64,000 bases of DNA, from contig NC_085129.1 in assembly GCF_030269925.1 (NCBI RefSeq), forward strand, positions 18,095,501 to 18,159,500, read 5' to 3'. Source of the stretch: Bombyx mori (taxonomy: Eukaryota > Arthropoda > Insecta > Lepidoptera > Bombycidae). The position numbers and the translations under genes are program-made. Shown piece after piece: positions 44,657 through 55,920 of this stretch; position 1 is the first letter of the stretch; the number at the start of each line of letters is the position of its first letter. The notes beneath the pieces are model-generated. The model made no database searches. It saw only the letters and a program-made list of their open reading frames with translations, and was not told the DNA's origin.

Positions 44657-45188
44657 ATAATAACAATTATTAAATGAAAAGTAAAAAGTAATTAAATGAA
44701 AAGCTATAGGATATTAATCCCAAACCCTTTATTTATTTTTTTAATTAAATTAACAATACTACATAAATTTAATTAACTTATTTAACAGAAAATAATGACA
44801 AATACACTGTTTTACTACATAGATATAAGGCACAATACTATGTATATCGATTTACCAAGAAATAATTTTGGAACTGAATTTTAGTAAACATATTTGGTGA
44901 TAGTATAAGGTACCTACTTCTCAAAATGTCTGCTGCAAAGCGGAATGTTACTATAAATGTAGGTATTATACTCTGTTTTCCTGAGTACAGATATCCATTT
45001 ATTAAGATTTTATTTACAATACACAATATATTACGAATATCTAATCAATGAAAACGTTATTTTCAATATTTATTATATCTCTCAATTTGTTCTACTGACA
45101 AAATTGGTGGATGTTTATGGAAGGGACCTTCAAATACGTAAAGTTTAGATGACATAAGTTTTTAGTAGCTACTTAGTCTTTATTGATC

Positions 45189-45483
45189 ACTAGCTGACCC
45201 GGCAGACTGCGTAGTGCCTTAATCGATAAATAAAAGATCTAAACTTTTTTATAAAATAAACATAAAGCAAACAAAAGAAATCCGTCCGACAGGGGACACA
45301 TCAAAGTAAAAACAAAATTGTTATTTTTATTTAATTCCGAGCATTATCATATTTATCTACTTTTAAACCTTCTCTGGACTTCCACAAATAATTCAAGACC
45401 AAAATTAGCCAAATCGGTCCAGCCGTTCTCTAGTTTTAGCGAGACTAACTAAGACTAAAGCAATTCATTTTTATATATTAAGA
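45189..45483 (-). mobile_element. Hybrid Helitron at the duplication junction
   Basis: The low-coordinate half (to about 45362: tttttataaaataaacataa, atctacttttaaacc) matches the copy at 48985. The high half (from about 45447: ctaactaagactaaagc) matches the copy at 41393. The exchange point lies in the shared 80 bases between. Confidence 0.75.
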
Positions 45484-45720
45484 TTAGTGCCAAAAAGTTT
45501 AAAAATTGACCCGGAGTAAGATGACCCGTAAGAGTAAGATGACGCTATATAGTTGAATGTATTTCGCCTTTGAATGAGAACTTCACCCCCTGCTATATTC
45601 TTTGAATTTCCGAATTCGAAAATATATTGCAGTAGAACAAGAACAATATGCATAATTTACTTAAAATTGTGTTTATTTTGTTTTATACACATACACATTA
45701 ATTATGAAATTAACGAAAAT

Positions 45721-46950
45721 TTAATACTTATTTATTAATTTTATGAAATCATCCCACGGACATAAACCATTTTTATCGATCGCGCAGTCTTTGATTCCCA
45801 ATGTAACTCGTAATGGCGGGCTTTGAATGTTAATTTTAACGCCATCTCTTAATTGATTCCATGACAGATAAACGTATTCTACTTTCAAATAATAATCACC
45901 GGCCGCGTCTTTCCATTTTTGAAATATAATCTTCCCGCCTACCGGGTACGGCTCGTACTGCTCAGGTAACACAAACGGATTGAAGCCTAAAGCGTTGGTT
46001 ATTAAGTTCAAATTCGCATCGTGGCCCACGAGCAAAGCAAGTTTAATATTTTCATTTGTGAATATAGACCTCATATATCTGATCGTAGGTCGGGCAGTAT
46101 CCTTGACAGATGAGGGAATATTAAACCGTATTTTTTGATCCATAGCCGTTATTTTAGTTAGAACTTTCCATTGCTCGGGACTAGTGATTTCTCCCCACGC
46201 AACTTCTTCCAGAGGACGTCCTTCGTAGTAACTCATTATAAAATTATCAACTACTTCATTTCCTATTGTCAGAGGTCCGTTCAACTTCAGTTTGTCGCCA
46301 GCGTGATAAATTACAATATTCTTGTCGTGGACCAAATCGCAGAATCCTTTAGTTTCGCATATTTTAGAGGTTTTTATGTCGATAATCTTGTCTAATTCTT
46401 CGTAGGCATCTGTTAGTTTACAATTGGCGAGCATTTCCTCGATTTCTTCGAGTACTTTTTGTTTGTAGGCTTCGGTGGTGTTATGAATAGCATAATTAAA
46501 AGTGATGTCATGTATATCAAAATCCTTTTCATACTTCACGTTTACATTGCAGTCAGGGAATGCGGCATCGACAAACGCCTTCGCAGTAGCTATGGTTCGT
46601 CTCTTGTTATTCGCATAAATCAAAACGGTTTCTTTGTCGGGACACGTTCCGGGTAAGAGTTGATTCTCTGTCATCCATTTCGTTAGATATTCGCCCATGT
46701 AGCCTTCCAATAAGGCCCCCTTTTCCGTCAGCAGGGCCGGCTCCAAAGACCATTTCGGAAATATTTTGTTTGTGTATTCTTCTGTGTCTTTTGTTATTGG
46801 AGCCCTTATGTTGTGACGACTAAAAATTAAGACTTGCTCGAGGCGCAGACAGCCAACGCCGGATATTAATAAAAAATAAAAAGTTACTGCGATCATATCG
46901 TTCACAGTGCGCGTTGAATTAAAAAAAAACTTATGCCTGTGCTTTGACAT
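45721..46950 (-). CDS. Agp-like secreted histidine phosphatase, copy 5 (twin of 41925)
   Basis: Same 409-residue protein as 41925-43154 with the same catalytic residues (R45, H46, H310, D311). The flanks are also duplicated (AATAAA signal about 45672), so it should be expressed the same way. Either a very recent duplication or gene conversion explains the identity; an assembly artefact from two haplotypes must be excluded. Confidence 0.9.
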   Translation of the reverse strand: MSKHRHKFFFNSTRTVNDMIAVTFYFLLISGVGCLRLEQVLIFSRHNIRAPITKDTEEYTNKIFPKWSLEPALLTEKGALLEGYMGEYLTKWMTENQLLPGTCPDKETVLIYANNKRRTIATAKAFVDAAFPDCNVNVKYEKDFDIHDITFNYAIHNTTEAYKQKVLEEIEEMLANCKLTDAYEELDKIIDIKTSKICETKGFCDLVHDKNIVIYHAGDKLKLNGPLTIGNEVVDNFIMSYYEGRPLEEVAWGEITSPEQWKVLTKITAMDQKIRFNIPSSVKDTARPTIRYMRSIFTNENIKLALLVGHDANLNLITNALGFNPFVLPEQYEPYPVGGKIIFQKWKDAAGDYYLKVEYVYLSWNQLRDGVKINIQSPPLRVTLGIKDCAIDKNGLCPWDDFIKLINKY

Positions 46951-48094
46951 TTGCCAAACGTATCAACGGAGCCACGTTACAAACACAACTGGATTGAATA
47001 TTTTTACATTTATGGAGATAATATTCGTCTCATCAAAATCAGTACGAATTAGTTTCGTATTTGTTATGAGAGTCGCGTGATGAAATCACAACAATGTTTT
47101 TTTAACATTTTTTTGTTCAGGTTTTTTTGCTTATTACAATTATGTAAAATTTCGAACAATAATAAGTTCTTTAAATTATTCCTACTACACTACTAATTAA
47201 CATTAAATCGACACTGATTTAACTTTACATAATCAAATCATTTAATCTCACAGGCATAAGAATAGAGATATATTTTTAAATTTAAGTCATTCAAACGAAA
47301 CATAAACATGTCAGCTTTCCATTACAAAAATAGCAGACAACTTGAATTGGATTTAATAAATTTGTTTCATAATGATAATAGTTCTTGCCTATAGTTCATG
47401 GTAACGGGTCACAACCTTGTACGAAAACATTACATCTGTAATCACTAACTTTGCTTCGTCGTACATTTCATGAATTTTAAAATAGCATTATACCTAGTTA
47501 TAGATAATATTGGGGCGTGAATCGAAATACAGCAGAACGTGTATTCAAGACTTTTATTAGGTTTAATAACATATCAATAAAATAAAAACAGGTTTCTACA
47601 TATACTGGGTGTTAGGAGACCACTTCCGAAAACGAAGACAGACGATAGTAGGTACTAATGACACCTTTGATTATGGAACGGAAAAAAATCGAAACTGATT
47701 TAAAAAAAAAAAATTTAAAATGTTTTGTTAGCATTATTTACGCTTCATCGTGTTATACATTCATTCGTAGTTTATTTTTTGGCATAGATGAATAATTTTG
47801 TGTTCAGTATCAGTCATTTGTTACAAAATATAGTTCTGGTACCTATCTTTGTTTGATACCCTTTCAATTTTTTCCATATTATTCATACTTGAAGGCGGCA
47901 CTGTTTCATTCAACAACTGTAACCTATCAATTTCGACGGGAGCTGTACGATTTTAGCCTGAAATATTTACAAGCAAAAAAATTAATTTTGTTATAATAAG
48001 TATAATATTTTCAATGTTAATTATGTACATTTACACTAATCTATTTACTTACACTGTATATTATTATATAACTTATAACAAGCTTTAACTTAAA

Positions 48095-48452
48095 TCGCCA
48101 TCTATCGCCGAATAGCCGAACGAATATAGAAGGCTCTGGTAGCATCTAGAACGCTCGAGAAGTACAACGCCATCTATTGTCAGATAGCGGAAACACACAA
48201 TACTCGACTTTTGTGGAATATTCTCGATAATTCTAGAGATGTGGTATTGGCTATAAAAGCGTTGCAGAGATGGCACACAGTCAGTTTGTAATCGGAACTA
48301 CTCGAAGCGAAACAGCGAACGGATCACCTGAAGCGAAGCGGAAGAAGCGAATTGAGACTTTTAAAGTGTTTGTGAAGTGTTCTAAGTGATAAATACAGTG
48401 TTAACTTGTAATTCGGTAGAATTTTATTAATCCCGAACCCCAGCGCGTAGCA
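48095..48452 (+). mobile_element. Solo LTR-like cassette (copy 3)
   Basis: Exact 3,796-bp counterpart of 44299-44656. Confidence 0.6.
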
Positions 48453-48984
48453 ATAATAACAATTATTAAATGAAAAGTAAAAAGTAATTAAATGAAAAGC
48501 TATAGGATATTAATCCCAAACCCTTTATTTATTTTTTTAATTAAATTAACAATACTACATAAATTTAATTAACTTATTTAACAGAAAATAATGACAAATA
48601 CACTGTTTTACTACATAGATATAAGGCACAATACTATGTATATCGATTTACCAAGAAATAATTTTGGAACTGAATTTTAGTAAACATATTTGGTGATAGT
48701 ATAAGGTACCTACTTCTCAAAATGTCTGCTGCAAAGCGGAATGTTACTATAAATGTAGGTATTATACTCTGTTTTCCTGAGTACAGATATCCATTTATTA
48801 AGATTTTATTTACAATACACAATATATTACGAATATCTAATCAATGAAAACGTTATTTTCAATATTTATTATATCTCTCAATTTGTTCTACTGACAAAAT
48901 TGGTGGATGTTTATGGAAGGGACCTTCAAATACGTAAAGTTTAGATGACATAAGTTTTTAGTAGCTACTTAGTCTTTATTGATC

Positions 48985-49257
48985 ACTAGCTGACCCGGCA
49001 GACTGCGTAGTGCCTTAATCGATAAATAAAAGATCTAAACTTTTTTATAAAATAAACATAAAGCAAACAAAAGAAATCCGTCCGACAGGGGACACATCAA
49101 AGTAAAAACAAAATTGTTATTTTTATTTAATTCCGAGCATTATCATATTTATCTACTTTTAAACCTTCTCTGGACTTCCACAAATAATTCAAGACCAAAA
49201 TTAGCCAAATCGGTCCAGCCGTTCTCTAGTTTTAGCGAGACTAACAAACAGCAATTC

Positions 49258-49324
<67 letters not shown>
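48985..49324 (-). mobile_element. Helitron copy with expanded TA end
   Basis: Same 3' end as the copies at 41393 and 45189, but the 5' end has grown into a long (TA)n run (49260-49322) before tagA|T. It continues into gattggaaaaacgaattcac, which matches the empty site gatcatttgaaaaactaatt at about 33705-33725 in unit I. Confidence 0.75.
49259..49322. repeat. (TA)n microsatellite
   Basis: About 31 TA units inside the Helitron terminus. Confidence 0.95.
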
Positions 49325-49505
49325 TTGGAAAAACGAATTCACGCCCCACTTGATAATAAGTAGATACGCTGCGTGGCAAAACATAAATGCCGCCACCCAC
49401 TTGCGACAACTATGTGAGGTATGATAGTACGAGTTATAATTCTAACGACTGTCTCGATCGAATCTGAACATAATATGATAGCTTGGCAGCAGGAATAGGG
49501 CCACT

Positions 49506-49738
49506 ATACTGGTGGTAGGCACGGGTAGGTACCACCATCCCGCCTATTTCCGCCGTGAAGCAGTAATGCGTTTCGGTTCGAAGGGTGGGGTAGCCGTTGT
49601 AACTATACTGAGACCTTAGAACTTATATCTCGAGGTGGGTGGCGCATTAACGTTTTAGATGTCTATGGGCTCCAGTAACCACTTAACATCAGGTGGGCTG
49701 TGAGCTCGTCCATCCATCTAAGCAATAAAAAAAAAATT
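49506..49738 (+). repeat. Bm1 SINE, 5' truncated
   Basis: actggtggtaggcacgggta through ctaagcaataaaaaaaa. The empty site is visible at 33886-33900 (ggaatagggccactagttgg). Confidence 0.9.
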
Positions 49739-50194
49739 TTGGTGCTAGTGCATACAAATGAATTAATAGTATTTCTGTTAGCAAATTATATATAGCGAAA
49801 ATATTGCAAGGTCACCGCTATCGAAGCATCCAAATAGCATTTCGTTTTCGATCTTCGATTGTCGTCGGTCCTTATTAAGTATACCAAATTTTGAGTTAAT
49901 CCGGCGTTTTGAAGGAGTTCAAAATCATGTTCAAAGATTCCATTACATACATACGTCTAAAGCTAATAAAAGCGTATTAAAAAGTAAATACTTACGAGCC
50001 TTTAACGAAAAATTATATATTTTGGAGCCAGATTAAATTCAAGGAGAATTCAAGAATGAGTTTTTCACTGCCAAATTGTCTAATATTTGCACAAGGCTAA
50101 AAGTTCGTACAAATTAATAATAAAAAACAAAGTAGCTCATAAATCCAGAAAGAATCAAAATCGATTTAAAAATTTAAAAACGTTACGCCATTAT

Positions 50195-50407
50195 TATTTT
50201 TTTAAAGGATTTTATGACCCGATAACTAAGATCTTTAAGTCGTGTCTTATTTTAATTTATATTCTTATTTTTATAAAATGTCGCAAATTAATCATCTTCA
50301 TTACATTTCACTCCATAATATAATTTTTCATAAAAATATGAATATAAATTAAAATAAGATATGACTTAAAGGTCTCAGTTACCAGGTCATAAATTCCCTT
50401 AAAAAAA
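50195..50407. mobile_element. Foldback MITE with ~70-bp inverted repeats
   Basis: The left arm tttaaaggattttatgaccc...tcttatttttat and the right arm ataaaaatatgaatataaat...gtcataaattcccttaaa are inverted copies with scattered mismatches. The spacer is about 50 bp. A half copy is at 3268-3370. Confidence 0.75.
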
Positions 50408-50781
50408 TTATTAAAAATAAAAATTGTTGATAATACCGGTTCGTGTTTGTAACAAATTGTTTTTTGTTTCCAAAATAGTTCCAACTTCTACCAATACTAA
50501 TATTTTTTATTGAGTCACAACTCATGTCTGAGTGATCTATGATGAGTTTAATAGATTATTAGTGCCAAAAAGTCTCAAAATTGACGGGCCAGCAGGAGTA
50601 AGATGACGCTAGTTGAATGTATTTCGCCTTTGAATGAGAACTTCACCCCCTGCTATATTCTTTCAATATCCGAAGCGAAGGTATCGAATAGGTACTGCAG
50701 TGTAGAAATAATATGCATAATTCACACAAAACAGTGTTTATTTCGTTTTGTACACATACACATTATGAAATTAATGAAATT

Positions 50782-51966
50782 TTAATACTTATTCAAAAAT
50801 TTTAAGAAATCATCCCACGGACAGAGATCATTTTTATCGATCGCACATTCTTTGAGCTCCAGTGTTTCTCGTAATGGCGGGTTTTTAAAGTTGATTTTAA
50901 CGCCATCTCTTATTTGATTCCAAGACTGATAAACGTATTCTACTTTCAAATAATAATCACCGGCCACGTCCTTCCATTTTTGAAATATAATCTTCCCGCC
51001 TACCGGGAACGGCTCGTACTGCTCTATTAGCACAAACGGATTGAAGCCTAAAGCGTTGGTTAATATGTTGAAATTCGTGTCGTGGCCCACGAGCAGAGCA
51101 AATTTAAGATTTTCGTTCGAGAATATAGACCTCATATATCTGATCGTAGGTCGGGCGGTATCCTTGACAGCTGAAGGAATATTAAATCGCATTTGTTGAT
51201 CCTTAACCGCTATTTTAGTTAGGACTTCCCATTGCTCGGGACTAGTCACTTCTCCCCACGCAACTTCTTTCAACGGACGTCCTTCGTAGTAACTCATTAT
51301 GAAATTATCAACTACGGAATTCCCTATTCTCAGAGGACCGTTCAGCTCTAGTTCTTCGCCAACGTGATAAATTACAATATTCTTGTCGTGGACCAAATCG
51401 CAGAATCCTTGAGTTTCGCATATTTTAGAGGTTTTTATGTCGATAATCTTGTCTAATTCTTCGTAGGCATCTGTTAGTTTACAATTGGCGAGCATTTCCT
51501 CGATTTCTTCGAGTACTTTTTGTTTGTAGGCTTCGGTGGTGTTATGAATAGCAGAATTGAAGATGATGTCATGTATATCAAAATCCTTTTTATGCTTCAC
51601 GATTACATTGCAGTCAGGGAATGCGGCATCGACAAATGCCTTCGCAGTAGCTATGGTTCGTCTCTTATTATTCGCATAAATCAAAACGGTTTCTTTGTCG
51701 GGACACGTTCCGGGTAAAAGTTGATTCTCTCTCATCCATTTCGTTAGATATTCGCTCATATGACCTTCCAATAAGGCTCCTTTTTCCGTCAGCATGCCCG
51801 GCTCTTGGGACCATTTCGGAAATATTTTGTTCGTGTATTCATCTATATGTTTTGATAGTGGAACTCTTAAGTTGTGACGACTAAAAATTAATACTTGCTC
51901 AAGGCGTAGACAGCCAACGCCGGATAATAATAAAAAATTAAAAGTTACCGCCAACATATCGTTCAC
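50782..51966 (-). CDS. Agp-like secreted histidine phosphatase, copy 6
   Basis: 394 residues, single exon. Signal peptide right at the N-terminus (MNDMLAVTFNFLLLSGVGC), IFSRHNLRVP (R30, H31), VGHDTN (H295, D296), and C-terminal CAIDKNDLCPW. The upstream ATG used in the 409-residue frames of the other copies is lost here (ATG to ATT-like change at about 52006), while a new Met appears two codons before the conserved one. This supports the Met before (I/L)AVTF as the natural start of the family. The 3' flank resembles that of copy 34738 and the 5' flank that of 17592, so this unit may be mosaic. Confidence 0.9.
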   Translation of the reverse strand: MNDMLAVTFNFLLLSGVGCLRLEQVLIFSRHNLRVPLSKHIDEYTNKIFPKWSQEPGMLTEKGALLEGHMSEYLTKWMRENQLLPGTCPDKETVLIYANNKRRTIATAKAFVDAAFPDCNVIVKHKKDFDIHDIIFNSAIHNTTEAYKQKVLEEIEEMLANCKLTDAYEELDKIIDIKTSKICETQGFCDLVHDKNIVIYHVGEELELNGPLRIGNSVVDNFIMSYYEGRPLKEVAWGEVTSPEQWEVLTKIAVKDQQMRFNIPSAVKDTARPTIRYMRSIFSNENLKFALLVGHDTNFNILTNALGFNPFVLIEQYEPFPVGGKIIFQKWKDVAGDYYLKVEYVYQSWNQIRDGVKINFKNPPLRETLELKECAIDKNDLCPWDDFLKFLNKY

Positions 51967-52330
51967 TGTGTGCGATAAATTAAAAAAAAAAACTTATGCC
52001 TATGCTTTGAAATTTACCAAACGTGTCAACGGAGCCACGTTACAAACACAACTGGTTTGTGTGTTTTTGCATTGATTGCGATAAAACTCGTTGCATCAAA
52101 ACTCAGTACGAATTAGTTTCGTATTTGTTCTGGGCGTCGCGTCACGAAATCACAAGATGTTTTTTTAAGGAATTTTATGTTCAAGTTTTATTGATAATTT
52201 AAAGTGTTGTTACTGTAGTTTGCGTGAAGGTTATATTTATTATTTTAATAAGTACAGAGTTCTTATGAAACGTGAATATTTTTCAATGTTTTAGAAATGA
52301 AAAACTCAACTGAATGTCAGCGGACACAAT

Positions 52331-53064
52331 CTCAAATCATTTATTCGAATAGTGTAAGCGGCTATACCAATCACAGTTTACAATGTACCTACGAAGTGGT
52401 TTTTGGGTGAAGTATGTAATTAAAAAAATATTTCCTCCTTTAACTATTATGTATTTTTGTTATTAAAGGCTTCGATCAGCAATAGTAACTGCTGATCGAA
52501 GATTAAAAGTGAATAGGTACGAATAGATTTCTTTACAGTGTACTTTTATTGTAACATTAACATTTTAATTTGAATTAGGTAGGTACCTACCTGCCTACGC
52601 ACGGAACAAACGAAGCGTGTTTTAAAGATCTTAATATTTTCAATTCCAGGTCCTTTGTTGTAAGATGTACATATATACTTATTAAAGTTATCATAATACT
52701 ACATACCTATTTAATTATATTAACCTGAAGGATAGGTAAGCTACGTTAGTAATTCTATATTTCAAATTTTTAACATTAAGTAATAACATATTTTGTTTAC
52801 TTTAATTTTGATTTAAATGTGTGTGCGAATTGTTGGATTATTGTTATCTGATAATAAATGAATTGAACGAAATTGAATTATAGTTTATACTGAATATTTT
52901 AATATCAAGAGTGAAAGTGGTACAATGGTATTTTACGTAACTTTTTATGTGTGTTAGCACATTTCATGGCTCGAGCTTAAACCGCTTAGACTCCTTCTGA
53001 TGTAACACTGGGCAAAATTGATATAAGACATGAATATACCGAGAATTTTTTAGGTTAGGTTTTA
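52331..53064. other. AT-rich intergenic stretch
   Basis: No gene or known repeat seen. Confidence 0.5.
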
Positions 53065-53476
53065 TCTATATATTAATTCGTGAAGCAAAAACTTTGTATC
53101 CCTTTTTACGAAAATTGCGCGGACGGAGGAGTATGAAAATTTCCACACTTATAGAGAATATAGAGAAGAAGTACACAATGCTAATATTTTTTTTAAATAA
53201 TGCATAAAAGATAAATTAAATCAATAAAGAAAACATTACACACACTACATACCATGTATTTGACGCACACACGCATGCATACTATTTATTGTCAAACTTT
53301 TGTTCTTGGCGTCAAATTGAGAATAGCTTAAATATTGTTTGTCTTTGTTAATATTTTTTATAGTTTAGTCTTGGCGAAATTTGTGATTATAGAAGTATAA
53401 AATACAATAATAATAGTGTACAAACTTCCAATTCCAATTAATTATAGTCGAATTTCGACTACTGCGGGACCTCTAG
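53065..53476 (+). mobile_element. Small non-autonomous Helitron, second family
   Basis: 5' A|TCTATATATTAATTCG. 3' hairpin TAGTCGAATTTCGACTA, then CTGCGGGACCTCTAG|T. The hairpin-to-CTAG spacing and A/T flanks fit the Helitron rules. 412 bp, no ORF. Confidence 0.7.
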
Positions 53477-54473
53477 TAATAATATTAAGTTTCTTCATCT
53501 TTCTCCGCGTCATTGTTTTTTTTACGTTCCATTTCCGCTCGAACGAAATCTCCGAATTCACTATTCGATATGGGAAATAAGTCACGTCATAAAACTTGGA
53601 ATGTCGTTACCTACTAAAAACGCAAATGTTCTTCGTAATCCTTGTAAAATTTATTCGGACGGAATTTTGCTGCGGTTAAAACATTGACGATTGATAATCT
53701 CGTCTACAAATAAATCTAATTTAGTTATTGAATGTTAGAAGAAGATGAGAAGATGACTATTTTGACCTTGGGCTCTAAAAAAGCAATCCAAGTTTGGCTA
53801 TGGATTTTTAGAGTTTAATTATTCACTTGTGTGTACGTATAGGTATTTCTTCCATCACTTTTTCTATTCATTATGTTGCAAGCCAGATTTTGTTTCTTTT
53901 TACTTGTGTTTTTTATGTATATTTTTAGCTTGTGATGTGTATTGCGTGCCTGATAAATAAAATATATAAATAATATCTCATTACGCATTAAACAAATGTG
54001 ATGATTTAATTAAGAAACGACGCGGTTGCGTAACTAGCGGCTTTATAATGAAACAATCAATTTTAAATGTTTTTGAACGATCACCGCCAAATTGGTGGTA
54101 CCAACAAGTGATTTGTGGTGACTTTTTAGTTTTTACCGTAACCGGTCCTCTGTGAGCATAATCAATAATTAACTGTGAAAAAACACACAGATTTGTTTTG
54201 TTACCGGAACCTAATCGCGAATCCACGTTGACAGACAAGGTCAAAGTTATTATCCATGTTGGAGACGGTCATTAGTTTGGTGGCAAAACGAAGCGCAGCA
54301 CGATTCCCGGGAGGTGACAGCACGACCGTAATGTCGTCGGAGCTCGGCTAACTTCGTGCTACGGCAGAGTATAGCCGATGGAGGCGCGCATAGACGCTAA
54401 TTCACTTACCAACCAGCCGTCTTGAAGAGCGGTGCCTCCGTCCTAAGAACTGGCATTCGTTTTCGTTTGCTAA
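53477..54473. other. Intergenic stretch with GC-rich end
   Basis: 54280-54470 is GC-rich and CpG-rich, with a possible - strand donor (gtaagtga) near 54405-54412. I cannot tie it to a gene. Confidence 0.35.
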
Positions 54474-54825
54474 CAGCCTGGCCACGGGACATTCGCCGAT
54501 ACGAATATTCGCGCGGTGCGAACGGCGAAGCGTCTAGCGACTAAAATAAGAGCATAGAAATGTACCTAACAAGCCACGCGCACCGGCGACCGGCGAAGCG
54601 ACCGGCGAAATGTACCGAGCGAATCGCGCGGGCGACTTACGATGCGGCGGGCGAGCAAAACAAATGCATGCATAAGGACGGCGCAAGCCACGGAGTCGAG
54701 CGGTAGTCGCGGCGAATAGTGCAGTGATTAAATGAGTTTAGTTGTTTTCGCCGCGAAAAATGAACGCCGAAATTTTTATATTTTATATTTTTTATTAATT
54801 TTTTTTTTTTATACTTTTAAACTCG

Positions 54826-55253
54826 TCGTGGCCGAACGGATAAGACGTCCGGTGTTGAGCGATGCACCGGTAGTCGAATATCAGGCGGGTACCAATTTTT
54901 GTAATGAAATACGTACTCAACAAATTTTAATGTTCACGATTGATTTCCACGGTGAAGGAATAACATCGTGTAATAAAAATGAAACCCTCAAAATTATAAT
55001 TTGCGTAATTACTGGGGGTAGGACCTCTTGTGAGTCCGCGCGGGTGGGTACCACCACCCTGCCTGTTTCTGCCGTGAAGTAGTAATGCGTTTCGGTTTGA
55101 AGGGTGGGGCAGCCATTGTAACTATACTTGAGACCTTAGAACTTATATCTCAAGGTGGGTGGCGCATTTACGTTGTGGATGTCTATGGGCTTCAGTAACC
55201 ACTTAACACAAGGTGGACTGTGAGCTCATCCACCCATCTAAGCAATAAAAAAA
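54826..55253 (+). repeat. Bm1 SINE, full length
   Basis: tRNA-like head aactcgtcgtggccgaacgg, and tail ctaagcaataaaaaaaat. Confidence 0.92.
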
Positions 55254-55259
55254 ATATAT

Positions 55260-55550
55260 AGCTGAAATACTAGCTAGACCAGCTATTTGGAAGTCTAGCC
55301 ACCCAAAGTATTTCTCGTACTTCTTGTGGAATTCTCCATCTATAGGTATACTCCGATTCTTATTCAAATCATGTACTTCACAATCTTTTCCAAATAATAG
55401 GTCCTGAACCAAAAAACTATTAATTTGTAAGCAATATCGAGATAATTTCGATATAGACATTTCGATGTCGGACTTCCTTACTAGTCGCGGCGGCGAACGT
55501 GAGTACCCGTGGCCTGCAAACGGTGCTGCGCGAATGGTCGCCTCGCCCAC
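55260..55550 (-). CDS. Unassigned ORF fragment inside the Harbinger-like element
   Basis: An open - strand frame with non-random composition (NSFLVQDLLFGKD, HKKYEKYFGWLDFQIAG). It ends by running into the SINE. I do not recognise the family; it could be a remnant of a transposon protein or a captured exon. The start is not defined. Confidence 0.3.
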
Positions 55551-55920
55551 CGCTTCGCTGTTCGCACCGCCGATCCCCGTGGCCAGGCTGTAACGCCAAG
55601 AGATGATTTTTAAATTGTTCTAAGACAACAAACGTGTTTTGGGCACTCAATATTTCTCTCAACTCGATCACCCTATTCGCCCGTGTGATGTCTGACGATG
55701 GTCTTTATAATGCGGTCTCTCCGACCTACATATTTTACAACCGGAAATCAGAAATGCGCGGGATTTTTGTACTTACTAGTGCTGGCTAGTAAAGGGCTAC
55801 CAGTAGATCACGATTCTTAGTACCCTGGTATAAGACTATTTTTCCTTACGAAATCACAGGTAGCCGCGAGGGCATATTCTAGCTTCACTTCAGGTTTGGT
55901 AGGAAATTTCATGAGGCTGA

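Larger units (their letters stand above)
41393..49262. repeat. Tandem duplication, period 3,796 bp
   Basis: 41575-45370 and 45371-49166 carry the same phosphatase gene, 5' flank, LTR cassette and Helitron in the same order. All corresponding features are exactly 3,796 bp apart (for example 41925/45721, 43154/46950, 44289/48085), and the two encoded phosphatases are identical over 409 residues. The stretches I compared show no differences. Confidence 0.9.
54474..55590. mobile_element. Harbinger-like DNA transposon, non-autonomous, with nested Bm1
   Basis: Perfect 15-bp inverted ends CAGCCTGGCCACGGG flanked by TAA on both sides (54471-54473, 55591-55593), as in PIF/Harbinger. Subterminal sequence is rich in gcgaa/ttcgc motifs. 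It contains a complete Bm1 and an unassigned ORF. Confidence 0.65.

Noticed and set aside
53981..54244. 87-codon - strand frame
   Set aside because: No start context, splice sites or recognisable domain; composition close to surrounding DNA.
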